Of a stretch of DNA of 64,000 nucleotides, positions 45,596 through 56,043 are shown piece after piece (positions within the stretch are counted from its first letter, which is position 1; each line of letters starts with the position of its first letter). A model generated the notes under the pieces. That model made no database searches. It was not told the DNA's origin and worked only from the letters and a program-made list of their open reading frames with translations. Origin of the DNA: Bacillus sp. NEB1478 (GTDB lineage Bacteria > Bacillota > Bacilli > Bacillales > Fictibacillaceae); NCBI RefSeq assembly GCF_031582965.1, contig NZ_CP134049.1:930001-994000 (forward strand), in the 5' to 3' direction. Position numbers and translations under genes: made by a program.

Positions 45596-46339
45596 TTGAT
45601 TCATGTGATTAAAATCGGGGGAAGCACGCTAGCAAACTTGAAAGATACTTTTTTTACGAGTTTACAGTCACGTCTGCATAATGGTGAAAAAATTGTGATT
45701 GTACACGGCGGAGGTCCAGAAATCAATAAAAAGCTTCAGGAGAAAAATCTCCCCGTGGAGATGATGGATGGCATACGGGTCACGTCACAAAATACGCTTT
45801 CTTGCGTTAAGGATGCTCTTAAAAACACAACAAATGCTAACCTCGTAAAGCGGATAAAGAAATCAAACATACAAGCAGTAGGATTATGCGGATCTGAAAA
45901 TCAACTGATCCAATGTGAATACTTAAATCAAGAGAAGTACGGTTTGGTCGGCAAGGTTAAGCAAGTGGATACAGCTGTTATCAAAAGCTACTTAGCAAAC
46001 GGAAAAGTACCTGTTATTGCTTCATTAGGCATCACAGAAGATGGCGAAGAAGTTAACATAAATGCCGATACCGTCGCAGGGGAAGTAGCATCTGCACTTT
46101 CTGCTGATTCTGTTTGTTTTGTGACTGACACGACGGGAATTCAAATAGATGGAAAGACAGCAAATGAATTGAGCATATCGGAAATAAACGATGGTATGAA
46201 TGACGGACAAATTTATGGCGGCATGGTACCAAAAGTAGAAGCAGCTATGAAATGCCTTGATTTAAACATTGAGGAAGTGGTCATTACAGATCAAACCCTT
46301 ACAGGCACACGTGTTTTTAAGGAGGTTTTAACAACATGA
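45596..46339 (+). CDS. argB: Acetylglutamate kinase ArgB
   Basis: 247 residues from TTG 45596 (AAAGGATG about 8 bases upstream); GTG 45587 is an alternative. IKIGGSTLANL, VHGGGPEINKK and NADTVAGEVASAL are typical of the amino acid kinase fold. The stop overlaps argD by ATGA. Confidence 0.95.
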   Translation: MIHVIKIGGSTLANLKDTFFTSLQSRLHNGEKIVIVHGGGPEINKKLQEKNLPVEMMDGIRVTSQNTLSCVKDALKNTTNANLVKRIKKSNIQAVGLCGSENQLIQCEYLNQEKYGLVGKVKQVDTAVIKSYLANGKVPVIASLGITEDGEEVNINADTVAGEVASALSADSVCFVTDTTGIQIDGKTANELSISEINDGMNDGQIYGGMVPKVEAAMKCLDLNIEEVVITDQTLTGTRVFKEVLTT

Positions 46340-47490
46340 GTGCATTATTCCCAACGTACAAAAGAAAAAAGTTTCAGCTTATAAAAGGAAGCGGAACATA
46401 TGTATTTGATGAAAACAATCATCGTTATTTGGACTTTACAAGCGGAATTGCTGTAACGAATCTGGGTCATTGTCATCCAGAAGTAGTTTCAGCCATTAAG
46501 AAACAGAGCGAACAAATATGGCATACATCTAACTTATTTCAGATAGAACAGCAAGAGAAACTAGCAGAAACACTCGTGAAGGACAGTCCATTGGATCTTG
46601 CGTTTTTTTGCAATAGTGGTGCTGAGGCGAACGAAGCTGCTATTAAACTAGCTAAAAAGTATACCGGGAAAAATAAAATCATAACCTTTGAAAATTCGTT
46701 TCATGGCCGTACTTTTGGCGGGATGTCTGCGACAGGCCAGCAAAAAATTAAAGAAGGCTATGGTCCGCTTGTTTCAGAATTCGTCCATATACCGTGGAAT
46801 GATACGGACCAGCTAAAGAATGCCGTAGATGAACAAACAGCCGCTATCATGATGGAAGTCTATCAAGGCGAAGGCGGTCTGCGTATGGCAGATGCTAGTT
46901 TCTATGAAACGGTTCAGAAAATGTGTGTGGAAAAAGGAATTCTATTAATTATTGATGAAGTCCAAACAGGCATTGGAAGAACCGGGAAGAGGTATGCGTT
47001 TGAACATTACAATCTAAATCCCGACATCGTTACTCTCGCAAAAGGATTGGGTAACGGATTTCCGATTGGCGCGATGTTAGGGAAGAATGAGTGCAAAGAA
47101 GCTTTTGGACCAGGAAGCCACGGCACTACGTTCGGAGGAAGTCCTTTAGCATGTGCTGTAAGCCAATCCGTCCTCGATGTTATTTTCCAAGATGCATTTT
47201 TAAGTGAAGTCGAAGAAAAAGGAAAACAATTTATAGAAACATTAGCCGAATCACTGCAAAATCAATCTTTTGTAAAAGAAGTTAGAGGAAAAGGGCTATT
47301 GATTGGAATCGAATGTGAAAAACCGGTTGCCAGTTACGTAGAATGGCTGGAGGAGCATGGGTTGCTAACTGTTCCAGCTGGGGAGAAAGTCATACGATTA
47401 CTTCCGCCTTTAACCGTATCAGAAGAAGAATTACAAACGGCAGCAGAAATTCTTAAACAAATGTTTGATCAATTTCATATAAGTTCTTAA
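46336..47490 (+). CDS. argD: Acetylornithine aminotransferase ArgD
   Basis: 384 residues. Class III PLP aminotransferase with NSGAEANEAAIKLAKK, HGRTFGGMSATGQ, IIDEVQTGIGRTG and the Schiff-base lysine in TLAKGLGNGFPIG. ATGA overlap with argB and a GGAGG in the argB tail. Confidence 0.96.
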   Translation: MSALFPTYKRKKFQLIKGSGTYVFDENNHRYLDFTSGIAVTNLGHCHPEVVSAIKKQSEQIWHTSNLFQIEQQEKLAETLVKDSPLDLAFFCNSGAEANEAAIKLAKKYTGKNKIITFENSFHGRTFGGMSATGQQKIKEGYGPLVSEFVHIPWNDTDQLKNAVDEQTAAIMMEVYQGEGGLRMADASFYETVQKMCVEKGILLIIDEVQTGIGRTGKRYAFEHYNLNPDIVTLAKGLGNGFPIGAMLGKNECKEAFGPGSHGTTFGGSPLACAVSQSVLDVIFQDAFLSEVEEKGKQFIETLAESLQNQSFVKEVRGKGLLIGIECEKPVASYVEWLEEHGLLTVPAGEKVIRLLPPLTVSEEELQTAAEILKQMFDQFHISS

Positions 47491-47526
47491 AACAAAGGAC
47501 GAATAATCCTTATTTTTTATACGTAT

Positions 47527-47546
47527 AAATGAATAAAAATACGAAC
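47527..47546 (+). promoter_or_regulatory. ARG box (AhrC/ArgR operator) before carA
   Basis: AATGAATAAAAATACGAA closely matches the Bacillus ARG box (CATGAATAAAAATKCAAKT). It lies in the 90-bp gap between argD and carA, the only wide gap in the operon, so carAB-argF can be regulated apart from argCJBD. Confidence 0.8.
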
Positions 47547-47580
47547 TGATAAATGTTTTATACAAGGAGTGGAATTAGAC

Positions 47581-48633
47581 ATGAAAGGCTGTATTACCTT
47601 ATCAAACGGCACTTCATTCGAGGGAGAATGGCTGGGAGACAACCAATATAGTACAGGTGAAGTTGTATTTTATACAGGAATGACAGGATATGAGCAAGTA
47701 TTGACAGATCCATCCTACCAAGGCCAAATCGTCGTGTTTTCATATCCGTTTATCGGAAATTATGGTTTTAAGCCCGAAAGCATGGAGTCTGCTGAGATTC
47801 AAGTATCGGGCGTTATCATGGCAGAATGCTTTCCTTTTCAATTGGAAGGAGATCGGCACTCACTCATATCTTACTTAAATGAAAAACAGATTCCTGCTCT
47901 AACGAATGTGGACACAAGGGCGCTTATTCAGCAAATTCGAAATGAAGGATCAGTCCCGGCAGTTATGCATACAAAGAGCGTTCCTGCAGATTCCTTTCAG
48001 CTAGAAGTGTGCTGGCCAAGAACAACGGTAAAAAAAGCAGGTAAAGGCGATAAACACATCGTGCTTATCGACTTTGGTTTTAAAAAATCAATCGTTGACT
48101 CACTTGTAAATGAAGGCTGTTCGGTTACAGTCGTTCCATTTGATACAGATATGACTGATATAGAAAAGCTAATGCCTGATGGATTTGTTTTTTCAAATGG
48201 TGCAGGTGATCCGATGAGATTCTCGAGTTATTTTCATCGCTATAAAAACATTGCAACACGCTATCCGGTTCTAGGCATTTGTCTTGGGCATCAAATACTT
48301 GCGTTGGCTTTTGGCGGTGAAACGATGAAACTCAAATTCGGGCATCGCGGAGCCAATCATCCTGTTATGAACGTTAAAACTGGCAAGGTGTCTATGAGTT
48401 CGCAAAATCATAGTTATGTCGTAAAGAAAGACAGTTTGAAATCTACAGGGTTCAATATTTGGTATGAAAATGTAAACGACAAGAGCGTCGAAGGACTGTT
48501 GCACAGTCAATATGAAATTTCCAGCGTGCAATTCCACCCGGAAGCAGCGCCTGGCCCGCAAGAACATGCTCAAATTTTTACAGATTTCATCACAACTGTA
48601 CAGCAAAAAGAGAAGGTGAGAAGTTATGCCTAA
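47581..48633 (+). CDS. carA: Arginine-specific carbamoyl phosphate synthase small subunit CarA
   Basis: 350 residues. N-terminal TGEVVFYTGMTGYEQVLTDP and a class I glutamine amidotransferase domain with catalytic Cys in LGICLGHQ and His/Glu in QFHPEAAPGP. It delivers ammonia from glutamine to CarB. ATG 47581 behind AAGGAG (11 bases); GTG 47569 is an alternative. The stop overlaps carB by 8 bases. Confidence 0.95.
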   Translation: MKGCITLSNGTSFEGEWLGDNQYSTGEVVFYTGMTGYEQVLTDPSYQGQIVVFSYPFIGNYGFKPESMESAEIQVSGVIMAECFPFQLEGDRHSLISYLNEKQIPALTNVDTRALIQQIRNEGSVPAVMHTKSVPADSFQLEVCWPRTTVKKAGKGDKHIVLIDFGFKKSIVDSLVNEGCSVTVVPFDTDMTDIEKLMPDGFVFSNGAGDPMRFSSYFHRYKNIATRYPVLGICLGHQILALAFGGETMKLKFGHRGANHPVMNVKTGKVSMSSQNHSYVVKKDSLKSTGFNIWYENVNDKSVEGLLHSQYEISSVQFHPEAAPGPQEHAQIFTDFITTVQQKEKVRSYA

Positions 48634-51600
48634 ACAACACGACATAAAAAAAGTACTCGTAATCGGTTCTGGTCCTATCGTAATCGGGCAAGCGGCAGAA
48701 TTCGATTATTCAGGTACACAAGCATGTAAAGCATTGAAAGAAGAAGGAATCGAAGTTGTCTTAATCAACAACAATCCGGCAACAATCATGACAGACAAAA
48801 CGTTTGCTGATGAAATTTACTTTGAACCACTAACAGTTGAATACGCGGAACAAATTATAAAAAAAGAAAAACCGGACGGACTTCTGGCGACAGTTGGTGG
48901 CCAAACAGGACTTAATCTCGCGATGGACTTGGATGAAGCAGGCATATTGAAAAAATATAACGTGAAACTGTTGGGTACAGATATTAACTCCATTCAAAAA
49001 GCAGAAGATCGTGATGCATTCCGTTCACTGATGCAAGAATTGAACGAACCCGTTCCAGAGAGTGAGATTGTTTTCTCGGTTCAAGATGCACTGGTGTTTG
49101 CTGATAAAACTAGCTATCCCGTAATCGTTCGTCCTGCCTATACACTCGGCGGGTTTGGCGGCGGAATTGCAAAAACGAAGCAGGATCTTTCAATCCTTGT
49201 AAAACAAGGATTATCAGCTAGTCCGATCAATCAATGCTTGATCGAAAAAAGCATCGCAGGCTATAAAGAGATTGAATATGAAGTGATGCGTGATGAGAAT
49301 GGGACTTGTATTACCGTTTGTAATATGGAAAACGTGGATCCTGTCGGAGTCCATACAGGTGATTCCGTCGTTGTTGCTCCGAGCCAGACGCTCACTGATG
49401 ATGAGTACCAATCATTACGAAAAGCATCACTAACAATAATTAATGCACTGGAGATCGTAGGAGGCTGTAACATTCAGTTTGCTCTTCACCCTCATAATTC
49501 TGAATATTATTTGATCGAAGTTAATCCGCGTGTCAGCCGTTCTTCTGCATTGGCGTCTAAGGCAACAGGATATCCAATCGCTAAAATCGCAGCAAAGCTG
49601 GCACTGGGATACAATCTGCATGAACTTAAAAACCCAGTGACAGGGACGACGTTTGCAAGCTTTGAACCTGCTTTGGATTATGTCGCTGTAAAAATGCCGC
49701 GCTGGCCGTTTGATAAATTCCACCAAGCAGATCGAAAACTTGGCACGCAAATGAAAGCGACCGGAGAAGTTATGGCGCTTGAGCGAAACATGGCAGCTGC
49801 GTTCCAAAAGGCCATACGATCACTCGAACTGAAAACAAACGGAATGTACTTAACAGAGCTCACATCCGTGAAGGAAGATGTTTTATATGAATTAGCAGCT
49901 GAAGCTGATGATCGCCGATTCTTTGTCGTTCTGGAACTTTTGAGACGCGGGGTATCCACAGCGAAAATTCATGAGATAACGAAAATCACACCCTATTTTT
50001 TATCGGTGTTTAACCAAATGGTCCAAATCGACAAAACGCTAAGCGAATTGGACCTAGACACAATAGAAGAATCACAACTGCAGCTTGCTAAGAAATTTGG
50101 CTTTTCAGACCAGTATTTGTCTGGGATCTGGTCGGTTTCTGAGCAACAAGTCCGAAGCAAAAGGGAACAACTGAACATCGTTCCTTCATACAAAATGGTC
50201 GACACGTGCGCTGCCGAATTCGAAGCAAAAACCACATATTTTTATTCCAGCTGGACCGGAGAAAACGATAAGAAACCTGAGGCAAAGAAAAAGGTTGCAG
50301 TCGTTGGCTCAGGACCCATACGTATCGGCCAAGGAGTCGAATTTGATTATTGCTGTGTGCATAGCGCATTAGCTTTAAACAAGATGGGGTGTGAAGCAAT
50401 ACTCATCAACAACAACCCGGAAACGGTGAGTACAGACTATGAAGTTTCAGATTCCTTATACTTTGAACCATTAACGTTTGAGGATATTTATAATGTTTTG
50501 CAATTTGAAGGCATATCTGAAGTTATTCTTCAGTTTGGCGGACAGACTTCCATCAACTTAGCTAATGAATTAGAGAAGGCGGGAATTCATGTTCTGGGGA
50601 GTCCAGCCGATACAGTTGATCAAATGGAAGATCGAGATCGTTTTTATCAATTTTTAGATAAAATCAGCATTCCTAAACTCGAAGGCTACACGGCTCATAA
50701 TGAAGAGGAAACGAAAAGCTTTGCAGAAACACTAGGATTCCCGGTACTTGTACGTCCGTCTTATGTAATTGGCGGAAGCGGAATGAAAGTATTTTATTCA
50801 CATCAAGAACTAAGTACTTTCTTACAGAACGAGCCTGTAAGCTATCCAATCTTAATTGATACCTTCCTGCAAGGGAAAGAAGCGGAAGTCGATGTGCTAA
50901 CTGATGGAGATGAGATTTTCATCCCGGGAATCTTTGAACATATTGAAGGTACAGGAGTCCACTCAGGAGACAGCTTGACCGTAACGCCTCCACAGACTCT
51001 TTCCAAACACATTCAAGATCATTTAATAGCCTTATCCAAAAAAATCGCTGTAAATATAAATTACAAAGGCTTATTTAACATTCAGTTTGCGATTAAAGAC
51101 GATGATGTGTATGTAATCGAAGTGAATCCGCGGGCTTCTCGAACAGCTCCGATCATGAGCAAGATCACAAATGTAAATCTCGTTCAAAAAGCGACTGAAT
51201 TATTGCTAGGAACACCGTTAAGTGAGTTGAAGCTTGAAAAAGAGCATAATGGTCAGCCGTTCATTACTGTAAAAGCGCCTGTTTATTCTACGATTAAGTT
51301 GCCTGGGGTGTCGCCTGTATTATGTCCGATGATGACTTCAACTGGGGAAGCGATTGGCACAGATACTGATTATACGGAAGCGCTTCTTAAAGCGTTGAAA
51401 GGATCAACATTGCAGCTGAGTGATCTATGGAATTTTAAAGGAAGTATTTTTGCAGAAGGTGAGTCTGCAAAATCAGAAGCTGAAAACTGGAGTAAATTAG
51501 GCTACAGCATAGTAACGAAAGAAAACATGCCTTTTGATGAATGGTTGAAGTCAGATGAAAAAATCGCTTATATGAATTTTGCAGCCGAAACCGACAGCAC

Positions 51601-51718
51601 ATCTGCAAAAAATGCAGTTCTTGAAAGAATTCATGTTTTCAGCAGAAAAGAGACAGCACAAAGCTTCTTACAAGCTGTATCGCATATGCGAAATACAAGA
51701 AAGGAAGTGTTGATCTGA
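48626..51718 (+). CDS. carB: Arginine-specific carbamoyl phosphate synthase large subunit CarB
   Basis: 1030 residues, two homologous ATP-grasp halves (each starting with [19 protein letters not shown] and [19 protein letters not shown]). The length matches the arginine-type CarB of Bacillus and is shorter than the pyrimidine-type enzyme (about 1070). The C-terminal end is the shortened allosteric region. It ends one base into argF (TGATG overlap). Confidence 0.96.
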   Translation: MPKQHDIKKVLVIGSGPIVIGQAAEFDYSGTQACKALKEEGIEVVLINNNPATIMTDKTFADEIYFEPLTVEYAEQIIKKEKPDGLLATVGGQTGLNLAMDLDEAGILKKYNVKLLGTDINSIQKAEDRDAFRSLMQELNEPVPESEIVFSVQDALVFADKTSYPVIVRPAYTLGGFGGGIAKTKQDLSILVKQGLSASPINQCLIEKSIAGYKEIEYEVMRDENGTCITVCNMENVDPVGVHTGDSVVVAPSQTLTDDEYQSLRKASLTIINALEIVGGCNIQFALHPHNSEYYLIEVNPRVSRSSALASKATGYPIAKIAAKLALGYNLHELKNPVTGTTFASFEPALDYVAVKMPRWPFDKFHQADRKLGTQMKATGEVMALERNMAAAFQKAIRSLELKTNGMYLTELTSVKEDVLYELAAEADDRRFFVVLELLRRGVSTAKIHEITKITPYFLSVFNQMVQIDKTLSELDLDTIEESQLQLAKKFGFSDQYLSGIWSVSEQQVRSKREQLNIVPSYKMVDTCAAEFEAKTTYFYSSWTGENDKKPEAKKKVAVVGSGPIRIGQGVEFDYCCVHSALALNKMGCEAILINNNPETVSTDYEVSDSLYFEPLTFEDIYNVLQFEGISEVILQFGGQTSINLANELEKAGIHVLGSPADTVDQMEDRDRFYQFLDKISIPKLEGYTAHNEEETKSFAETLGFPVLVRPSYVIGGSGMKVFYSHQELSTFLQNEPVSYPILIDTFLQGKEAEVDVLTDGDEIFIPGIFEHIEGTGVHSGDSLTVTPPQTLSKHIQDHLIALSKKIAVNINYKGLFNIQFAIKDDDVYVIEVNPRASRTAPIMSKITNVNLVQKATELLLGTPLSELKLEKEHNGQPFITVKAPVYSTIKLPGVSPVLCPMMTSTGEAIGTDTDYTEALLKALKGSTLQLSDLWNFKGSIFAEGESAKSEAENWSKLGYSIVTKENMPFDEWLKSDEKIAYMNFAAETDSTSAKNAVLERIHVFSRKETAQSFLQAVSHMRNTRKEVLI

Positions 51719-52665
51719 TGTCAATTGCTCATCCCTTACTCACAACGAGAACAAAAAAAGATCTTCTGACATTAATGGATTATACGACGAATGAGATCAT
51801 TGATTTATTAAATTTAGCAAAAGAATTAAAAAAACAAGGACCAGCCACACCGCCATTGTTAAAAGGGAAAATTCTAGGAATGATTTTTGAAAAATCTTCG
51901 ACACGTACGCGTGTTTCCTTTGAAGCGGCTATGCTCCAGTTAGGCGGTCATGCGATTCATTTGAGTACGCGAGATATTCAGATGGGCAGAGGGGAGTCTA
52001 TATCAGATACAGCGAAAGTATTATCTGGTTACTTGGATGGCATAATGATCCGCACGTTCCACCAATCAACAGTAGAAGAACTCGCATCAAACAGTACCAT
52101 TCCAGTCATTAATGGTCTGACAGACGAGTTTCACCCTTGTCAAATACTTGCAGACTTGTTAACAATATTGGAATATAAAGGATCATTTAAAGGTAAAAAG
52201 CTTACTTATATCGGAGACGGAAACAACATGGCTCATTCCTTAATGATTGGTGCAGCAAAGGTTGGAATGGATTGCACGGTTATTGCTCCAGAGAAGTATG
52301 GACCAAAGAAATCTATTGTTTCATACGCACAGCAAATTGCGAAACAAACTGGTGCGGTGATTCATGTTACGAATGATCCGGTAAAAGGGATAAAAAATAG
52401 TGATGTCATCTACACAGATGTATGGGCGAGCATGGGGCAGGAGAGTGAAGCAGAGGAAAGAATGAATCATTTTGAATCTTTCCAAGTGAATCAGGAACTC
52501 GTATCACACGCAAAAAAGGACTTTATCTTCATGCACTGTTTACCGGCACATCGTGGAGAAGAAGTTACCGCTGAGATTATTGATGGAGATCACTCTGTCG
52601 TTTTCCCAGAAGCGGAAAACAGACTGCATGCTCAAAAAGCATTGCTTGTTCATTTGATGTCATAA
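51718..52665 (+). CDS. argF: Ornithine carbamoyltransferase ArgF
   Basis: 315 residues. Carbamoyl phosphate site SSTRTR, ornithine loop around the [12 protein letters not shown] motif and [10 protein letters not shown]. It joins ornithine and carbamoyl phosphate to citrulline. Last gene of the operon. Confidence 0.96.
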   Translation: MSIAHPLLTTRTKKDLLTLMDYTTNEIIDLLNLAKELKKQGPATPPLLKGKILGMIFEKSSTRTRVSFEAAMLQLGGHAIHLSTRDIQMGRGESISDTAKVLSGYLDGIMIRTFHQSTVEELASNSTIPVINGLTDEFHPCQILADLLTILEYKGSFKGKKLTYIGDGNNMAHSLMIGAAKVGMDCTVIAPEKYGPKKSIVSYAQQIAKQTGAVIHVTNDPVKGIKNSDVIYTDVWASMGQESEAEERMNHFESFQVNQELVSHAKKDFIFMHCLPAHRGEEVTAEIIDGDHSVVFPEAENRLHAQKALLVHLMS

Positions 52666-52674
52666 AAACGAATA

Positions 52675-52712
52675 AAAAAAGCCGCTCACAAACTTGAGCG
52701 GCTTTCGCATTA
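52675..52712. terminator. Terminator after argF (shared with yutI)
   Basis: AAAGCCGCTCA/TGAGCGGCTTT stem with loop CAAACT, A-run before and T-rich tail after; it can act for both converging units. Confidence 0.9.
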
Positions 52713-52718
52713 TTAAAC

Positions 52719-52964
52719 TTAAAATACTTGTTCTAATTCAACAACGCCAGGTACTTCTTCAAGAAGTGCACGTTCAATACCAGCTTTTAGTGTAATTGTT
52801 GAACTTGGGCAGCTTCCGCAAGCTCCCATTAGACGTACTTTTACAACGCCTTCTTCAATATCCACTAATTCCACGTCACCACCATCACGAAGTAGGAACG
52901 GGCGTAATTTATCAAGAACTTCTTCTACTTGTTCACGCATTTCTAAGTTTTGAGTTTCAGCCAT
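52719..52964 (-). CDS. yutI: NifU C-terminal domain protein YutI
   Basis: 81 residues from ATG 52964 behind [26 protein letters not shown] and the cluster motif GACGSCPSS identify an NfuA/NifU-C Fe-S carrier. The longer open frame upstream is not translated. Confidence 0.94.
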   Translation of the reverse strand: MAETQNLEMREQVEEVLDKLRPFLLRDGGDVELVDIEEGVVKVRLMGACGSCPSSTITLKAGIERALLEEVPGVVELEQVF

Positions 52965-53121
52965 ATCTATCAGGCTCCTTTCATAAAAAGAACTTATCTT
53001 TAGTATACGGGATATGGAATAAAAAATCCATGAGCAAGCATCATGATATTTGCTCCTTTTTCTTTTCGGAGAAATAAGGTATGATGAAAGCAAATAAGCG
53101 CATCTATAGAGGTGAATTCTT

Positions 53122-53445
53122 ATGCAAAATTCTCTTATTATTAAAGTATACGGAGCAGAGCAAAAGTGTGCAAGCTGTGTGCATTTGCCTTCTGCAAAAG
53201 AGACCGCAGAATGGCTGGAAGCAGCGATATCCAGAAAGTTTCCGAACAGTTTGTTTCAAGTTTTGTATATAGATATGGAAAAACCAGATCATGAAGATGA
53301 TCGATTATTTTCAGAAAGAATTATTGAAGAAGATCTTTTTTACCCAGTTGTCGTTATCAATGGGGAGATCGCAGCAGAAGGAAACCCGAATCTAAAAACC
53401 ATTTATAGCATAATTGAACAGAACGGATATGGCGCTGTAAGTTAA
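53122..53445 (+). CDS. yuzD: YuzD-like thioredoxin-fold protein (DUF1462)
   Basis: 107 residues from ATG 53122 behind [27 protein letters not shown] with a CxxC pair and a [15 protein letters not shown] strand matches YuzD, a probable disulfide oxidoreductase-like protein. Divergent from yutI, as in B. subtilis. Confidence 0.92.
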   Translation: MQNSLIIKVYGAEQKCASCVHLPSAKETAEWLEAAISRKFPNSLFQVLYIDMEKPDHEDDRLFSERIIEEDLFYPVVVINGEIAAEGNPNLKTIYSIIEQNGYGAVS

Positions 53446-53535
53446 AGCGCCTATTTTTTTTCTTTTGGGTTTGTACACATGCCTCTATATACACCACGGA
53501 ATATGATGTATGGAATTAAAAGGAGGCAAATAAAA

Positions 53536-53850
53536 TTGTTGAACCCTTTAAAAGGTAAATTTTTTAAAGACGAATCTTCATCCCACTGTGGGTGCCATCA
53601 TAAGCATTTTCATGATCTTTGCGAGATGTACATGGGACAGCACGTAACGATTGAGCTGAATGATGGCAACGAGTATCATGGAAAGCTTCACAGCTATGAT
53701 AACAACAATATGTATTTAATCACTGCTGGTGAAGGTGAACAACGCAACAGCCGAATCATATTCGTAGGTCCATTCTTTCCGGGCTTCGGCTTGTTCGGAT
53801 TTCCATTTTTTCGTATACGCCGTTTTCGTCCATTCCGTCCTTGGTGGTAA
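53536..53850 (+). CDS. LSm-like small protein with aromatic/basic C terminus
   Basis: About 104 residues from tandem TTG codons (53536, 53539) behind AAAAGGAGG. The middle, GQHVTIELNDGNEYHGKLHS and NNNMYLI, has the shape of an LSm/Sm beta-barrel strand pair. The N-terminal part has Cys and His (SHCGCHHKHFHDLC) and the end is a run of Phe, Pro, Arg and Trp. Such ends occur in Bacillus spore-surface proteins. I do not recognise a named family. Confidence 0.75.
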   Translation: MLNPLKGKFFKDESSSHCGCHHKHFHDLCEMYMGQHVTIELNDGNEYHGKLHSYDNNNMYLITAGEGEQRNSRIIFVGPFFPGFGLFGFPFFRIRRFRPFRPWW

Positions 53851-53914
53851 TTTTATTGTTATCTGATTCTCCTGTTTAATGTAGGTCAACTTACATGGAC
53901 GAATCGGTTTAATA

Positions 53915-53948
53915 TGAAAGTCTTGCAGTACGCAAGGCTTTTTTTAAT
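53915..53948 (+). terminator. Terminator after the LSm-like gene
   Basis: AAAGTCTTGC/GCAAGGCTTT stem, loop AGTAC, then a T-run. Confidence 0.85.
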
Positions 53949-54006
53949 TGAAAAACGCATTTTTGCAGAAGCGAACAGGGGGTTTTTTTAGGTTGAAAAG
54001 TGTTAT

Positions 54007-54118
54007 TCCCAGAATTGTTGAGCAGATACTCAGACTTTTTAACGTAATTCCCAGAATTTTTTTGTTAAATCCCACACTTTTTCGCAATAATCCTACATTT
54101 TTATACAAAAATGCGTGT
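54007..54118. repeat. Degenerate array at an exact 21 bp step
   Basis: TCCCAGA, ACTCAGA, TCCCAGA, TCCCACA, TCCTACA and TGCGTGT start at 54007, 54028, 54049, 54070, 54091 and 54112. The step is exactly 21 bp. It lies between two convergent genes. Open frames across it on both strands are by-products of the seven-codon period. Confidence 0.75.
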
Positions 54119-54186
54119 CTAGTCTTACTCAACTTGCACATAAAAAGGTGACCCAGCTATTAGCCAAATCACCTTTCAGTATCATA

Positions 54187-55251
54187 TTACACTTGATATT
54201 TATAGAGCCATAAGATTCCGGATTTCAATAGTCTCGGAACTCGGCCGATTAATGCAGTGCTGCCCATTGTTCCGAATCCGCTTTTCTTACCTAATGATCC
54301 CATAACGCCTTTAAGTTTAATTTCGTGCATTTCAGGAAGCGGCTGTTCGTTCCAGCGCGCTAACAATACTTGTGATATTTGTTCTGCTTGTTCTTCAGCA
54401 AGCTGTGCGCTTGGTGCATATGGAAGACTTGCGCAATCACCAACGACATACACATGCTCGTTAGAAGGAAGGTAGTGATATTCACTAAGTACAACACGGC
54501 CTTGGCTGTCTTTCTCAACATCCATAGCACGAACGATGTGACTAGGCTGAATTCCGGCTGTCCATACAATTGCATCACATTCTACTTTTTCATCGTGGTT
54601 GTATAGAGCGCCTTCTTCAACTTTTGTTACGTTCGAATTGTTGATGACTTCAACACCATGCTCTTCAAACCAGTTTTGTACATAGTTGCTTAATCTTTTC
54701 TTATAAGCAGAAAGAATCATTTCTCCGCGGTCAAAAAGTTTGATGTTTAAATCAGGGCGGCTTTCACGCAGTTCAGAAGCAAGCTCAACTCCTGACAATC
54801 CTGCCCCGACAACCGCAACTACAGCATTTGCATGCAAGTTATTAAGGATTTGGTACGTCTGTCGCGATTTATCAATCGTTTGAATACTCAATGTAAATTG
54901 ATCAGCGCCTGGAACATTATGATATTTGTCTTCACAGCCTAAGCCTATAACAAGGTCATCATATGAAACAGCATCTTGATCTTTTAATAAGACTTTCTTT
55001 TCATTAACATCGATGCCCGTTACTTCACCATATTTGATGGACAAGCGCGGGTGGTCAGGAAAAGTTACACGCACATGATGGTCAGAAATTGTACCTGCAG
55101 CTAATGCATAGTATTCTGTTTTTAAACAATGATATGGTACACGGTCAATCAGTGTAAGCTGAATATCTTCTGGGAGGTCTGAGGAATTTAGAAGCCTCTT
55201 TAACACACGCATATTTCCATATCCTCCGCCAAGTAAAACGAGGTGCTTCAT
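54187..55251 (-). CDS. yutJ: NADH dehydrogenase-like flavoprotein YutJ
   Basis: 354 residues. FAD-binding LVLLGGGYGNMRVLKRLL, NAD-binding VAVVGAGLSGVELASELRE and VYVVGDCASLPY. Type II NADH dehydrogenase-like, but without the long C-terminal membrane helix of Ndh. Start ATG 55251 with GGGGAAATG upstream. Confidence 0.92.
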   Translation of the reverse strand: MKHLVLLGGGYGNMRVLKRLLNSSDLPEDIQLTLIDRVPYHCLKTEYYALAAGTISDHHVRVTFPDHPRLSIKYGEVTGIDVNEKKVLLKDQDAVSYDDLVIGLGCEDKYHNVPGADQFTLSIQTIDKSRQTYQILNNLHANAVVAVVGAGLSGVELASELRESRPDLNIKLFDRGEMILSAYKKRLSNYVQNWFEEHGVEVINNSNVTKVEEGALYNHDEKVECDAIVWTAGIQPSHIVRAMDVEKDSQGRVVLSEYHYLPSNEHVYVVGDCASLPYAPSAQLAEEQAEQISQVLLARWNEQPLPEMHEIKLKGVMGSLGKKSGFGTMGSTALIGRVPRLLKSGILWLYKYQV

Positions 55252-55466
55252 TTGTCATTTCCCCTTTTCTATCAAGACAATTCTTATCTATAATTGTTGA
55301 AAATTTTTCATGCACGAAGTAAACGATTTCACGTTTTTAACATGTTTAAGTATAGCACTTTGCTATAAATTCACAACTCTTTTGTGGAAAAAACCAATTG
55401 AAAAAACTGTATACATTGACTAGCGTTTTATAAAAAGTTAGGATGTATTCATCAAGAGGTGAAAAG

Positions 55467-55703
55467 ATGAGACCAATAATTGAATTTTGTGTAAGCAATT
55501 TAGCGAGTGGCGCACAAAAAGCACTTGAAGAGCTGGAGAAAGATTATGATCTGGATGTGATCGAATATGGATGTCTCGGTTATTGCGGACAATGCGCTAA
55601 ATCTTTATTTGCATTAGTAAATGGAGATATCATACATGGAGATACATCAGATGAGCTCGTTAAAAATATTTACACTCATATAGAAGAAAATTTTAATTTC
55701 TAA
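55467..55703 (+). CDS. yuzB: DUF1450 family protein YuzB
   Basis: 78 residues from ATG 55467 behind AGAGGTG. A ferredoxin-like Cys pattern is visible: IEFCVSN near the N terminus and GCLGYCGQC in the middle. Function unknown; yutJ-yuzB divergent pair is conserved in Bacillus. Confidence 0.92.
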   Translation: MRPIIEFCVSNLASGAQKALEELEKDYDLDVIEYGCLGYCGQCAKSLFALVNGDIIHGDTSDELVKNIYTHIEENFNF

Positions 55704-55737
55704 ACAGCTTTCCAATTAAAAGGAGAGCTGTTTTTTT
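55703..55737 (+). terminator. Terminator after yuzB
   Basis: AACAGCT/AGCTGTT stem with inner pairing and seven T, starting right at the stop codon. Confidence 0.85.
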
Positions 55738-55937
55738 GTTCAAGATTAATTGGTGAATCTCTTATTCATCACAATATCGCCTATGATTGCAGTACATAGT
55801 TATTATAAAAGTTTTCCTTGCTATTGAATGGACAAACAATATAAAAGTGTATAGAGAAAAATTTATTGTAAAAAATAACTAGAATGAAAATCTTGAAAAA
55901 GGATTGCAATTTTGTCGAAATTTGTTACATTATTATA

Positions 55938-56030
55938 GGGTCAGTCATTCGATGTCTGACGTCTTACTTGAAAGCGCAATCAAGTTTCGCCATACGGAGA
56001 AATTCGAAATACATTTTTTTAGGATTATAG
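55938..56030 (+). promoter_or_regulatory. Structured leader upstream of nupN
   Basis: Two short hairpins occur in the leader: GTCAG/CTGAC (55943-55963) and CTTGA/TCAAG (55970-55987), after a TATTATA-like -10. The leader does not fit the purine riboswitch consensus, so the control mode is unknown. The rest of 55738-56043 is non-coding. Confidence 0.4.
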
Positions 56031-56043
56031 GGGGAAAATCAAA

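Noticed and set aside
53944-54151. Two overlapping ~65-residue open frames on opposite strands
   Set aside because: They run through the 21-bp array, whose seven-codon period keeps frames open; neither has a ribosome binding site.
55900-56040. Purine riboswitch before nupN
   Set aside because: The leader has hairpins, but none of the conserved purine-aptamer loop sequences could be found.
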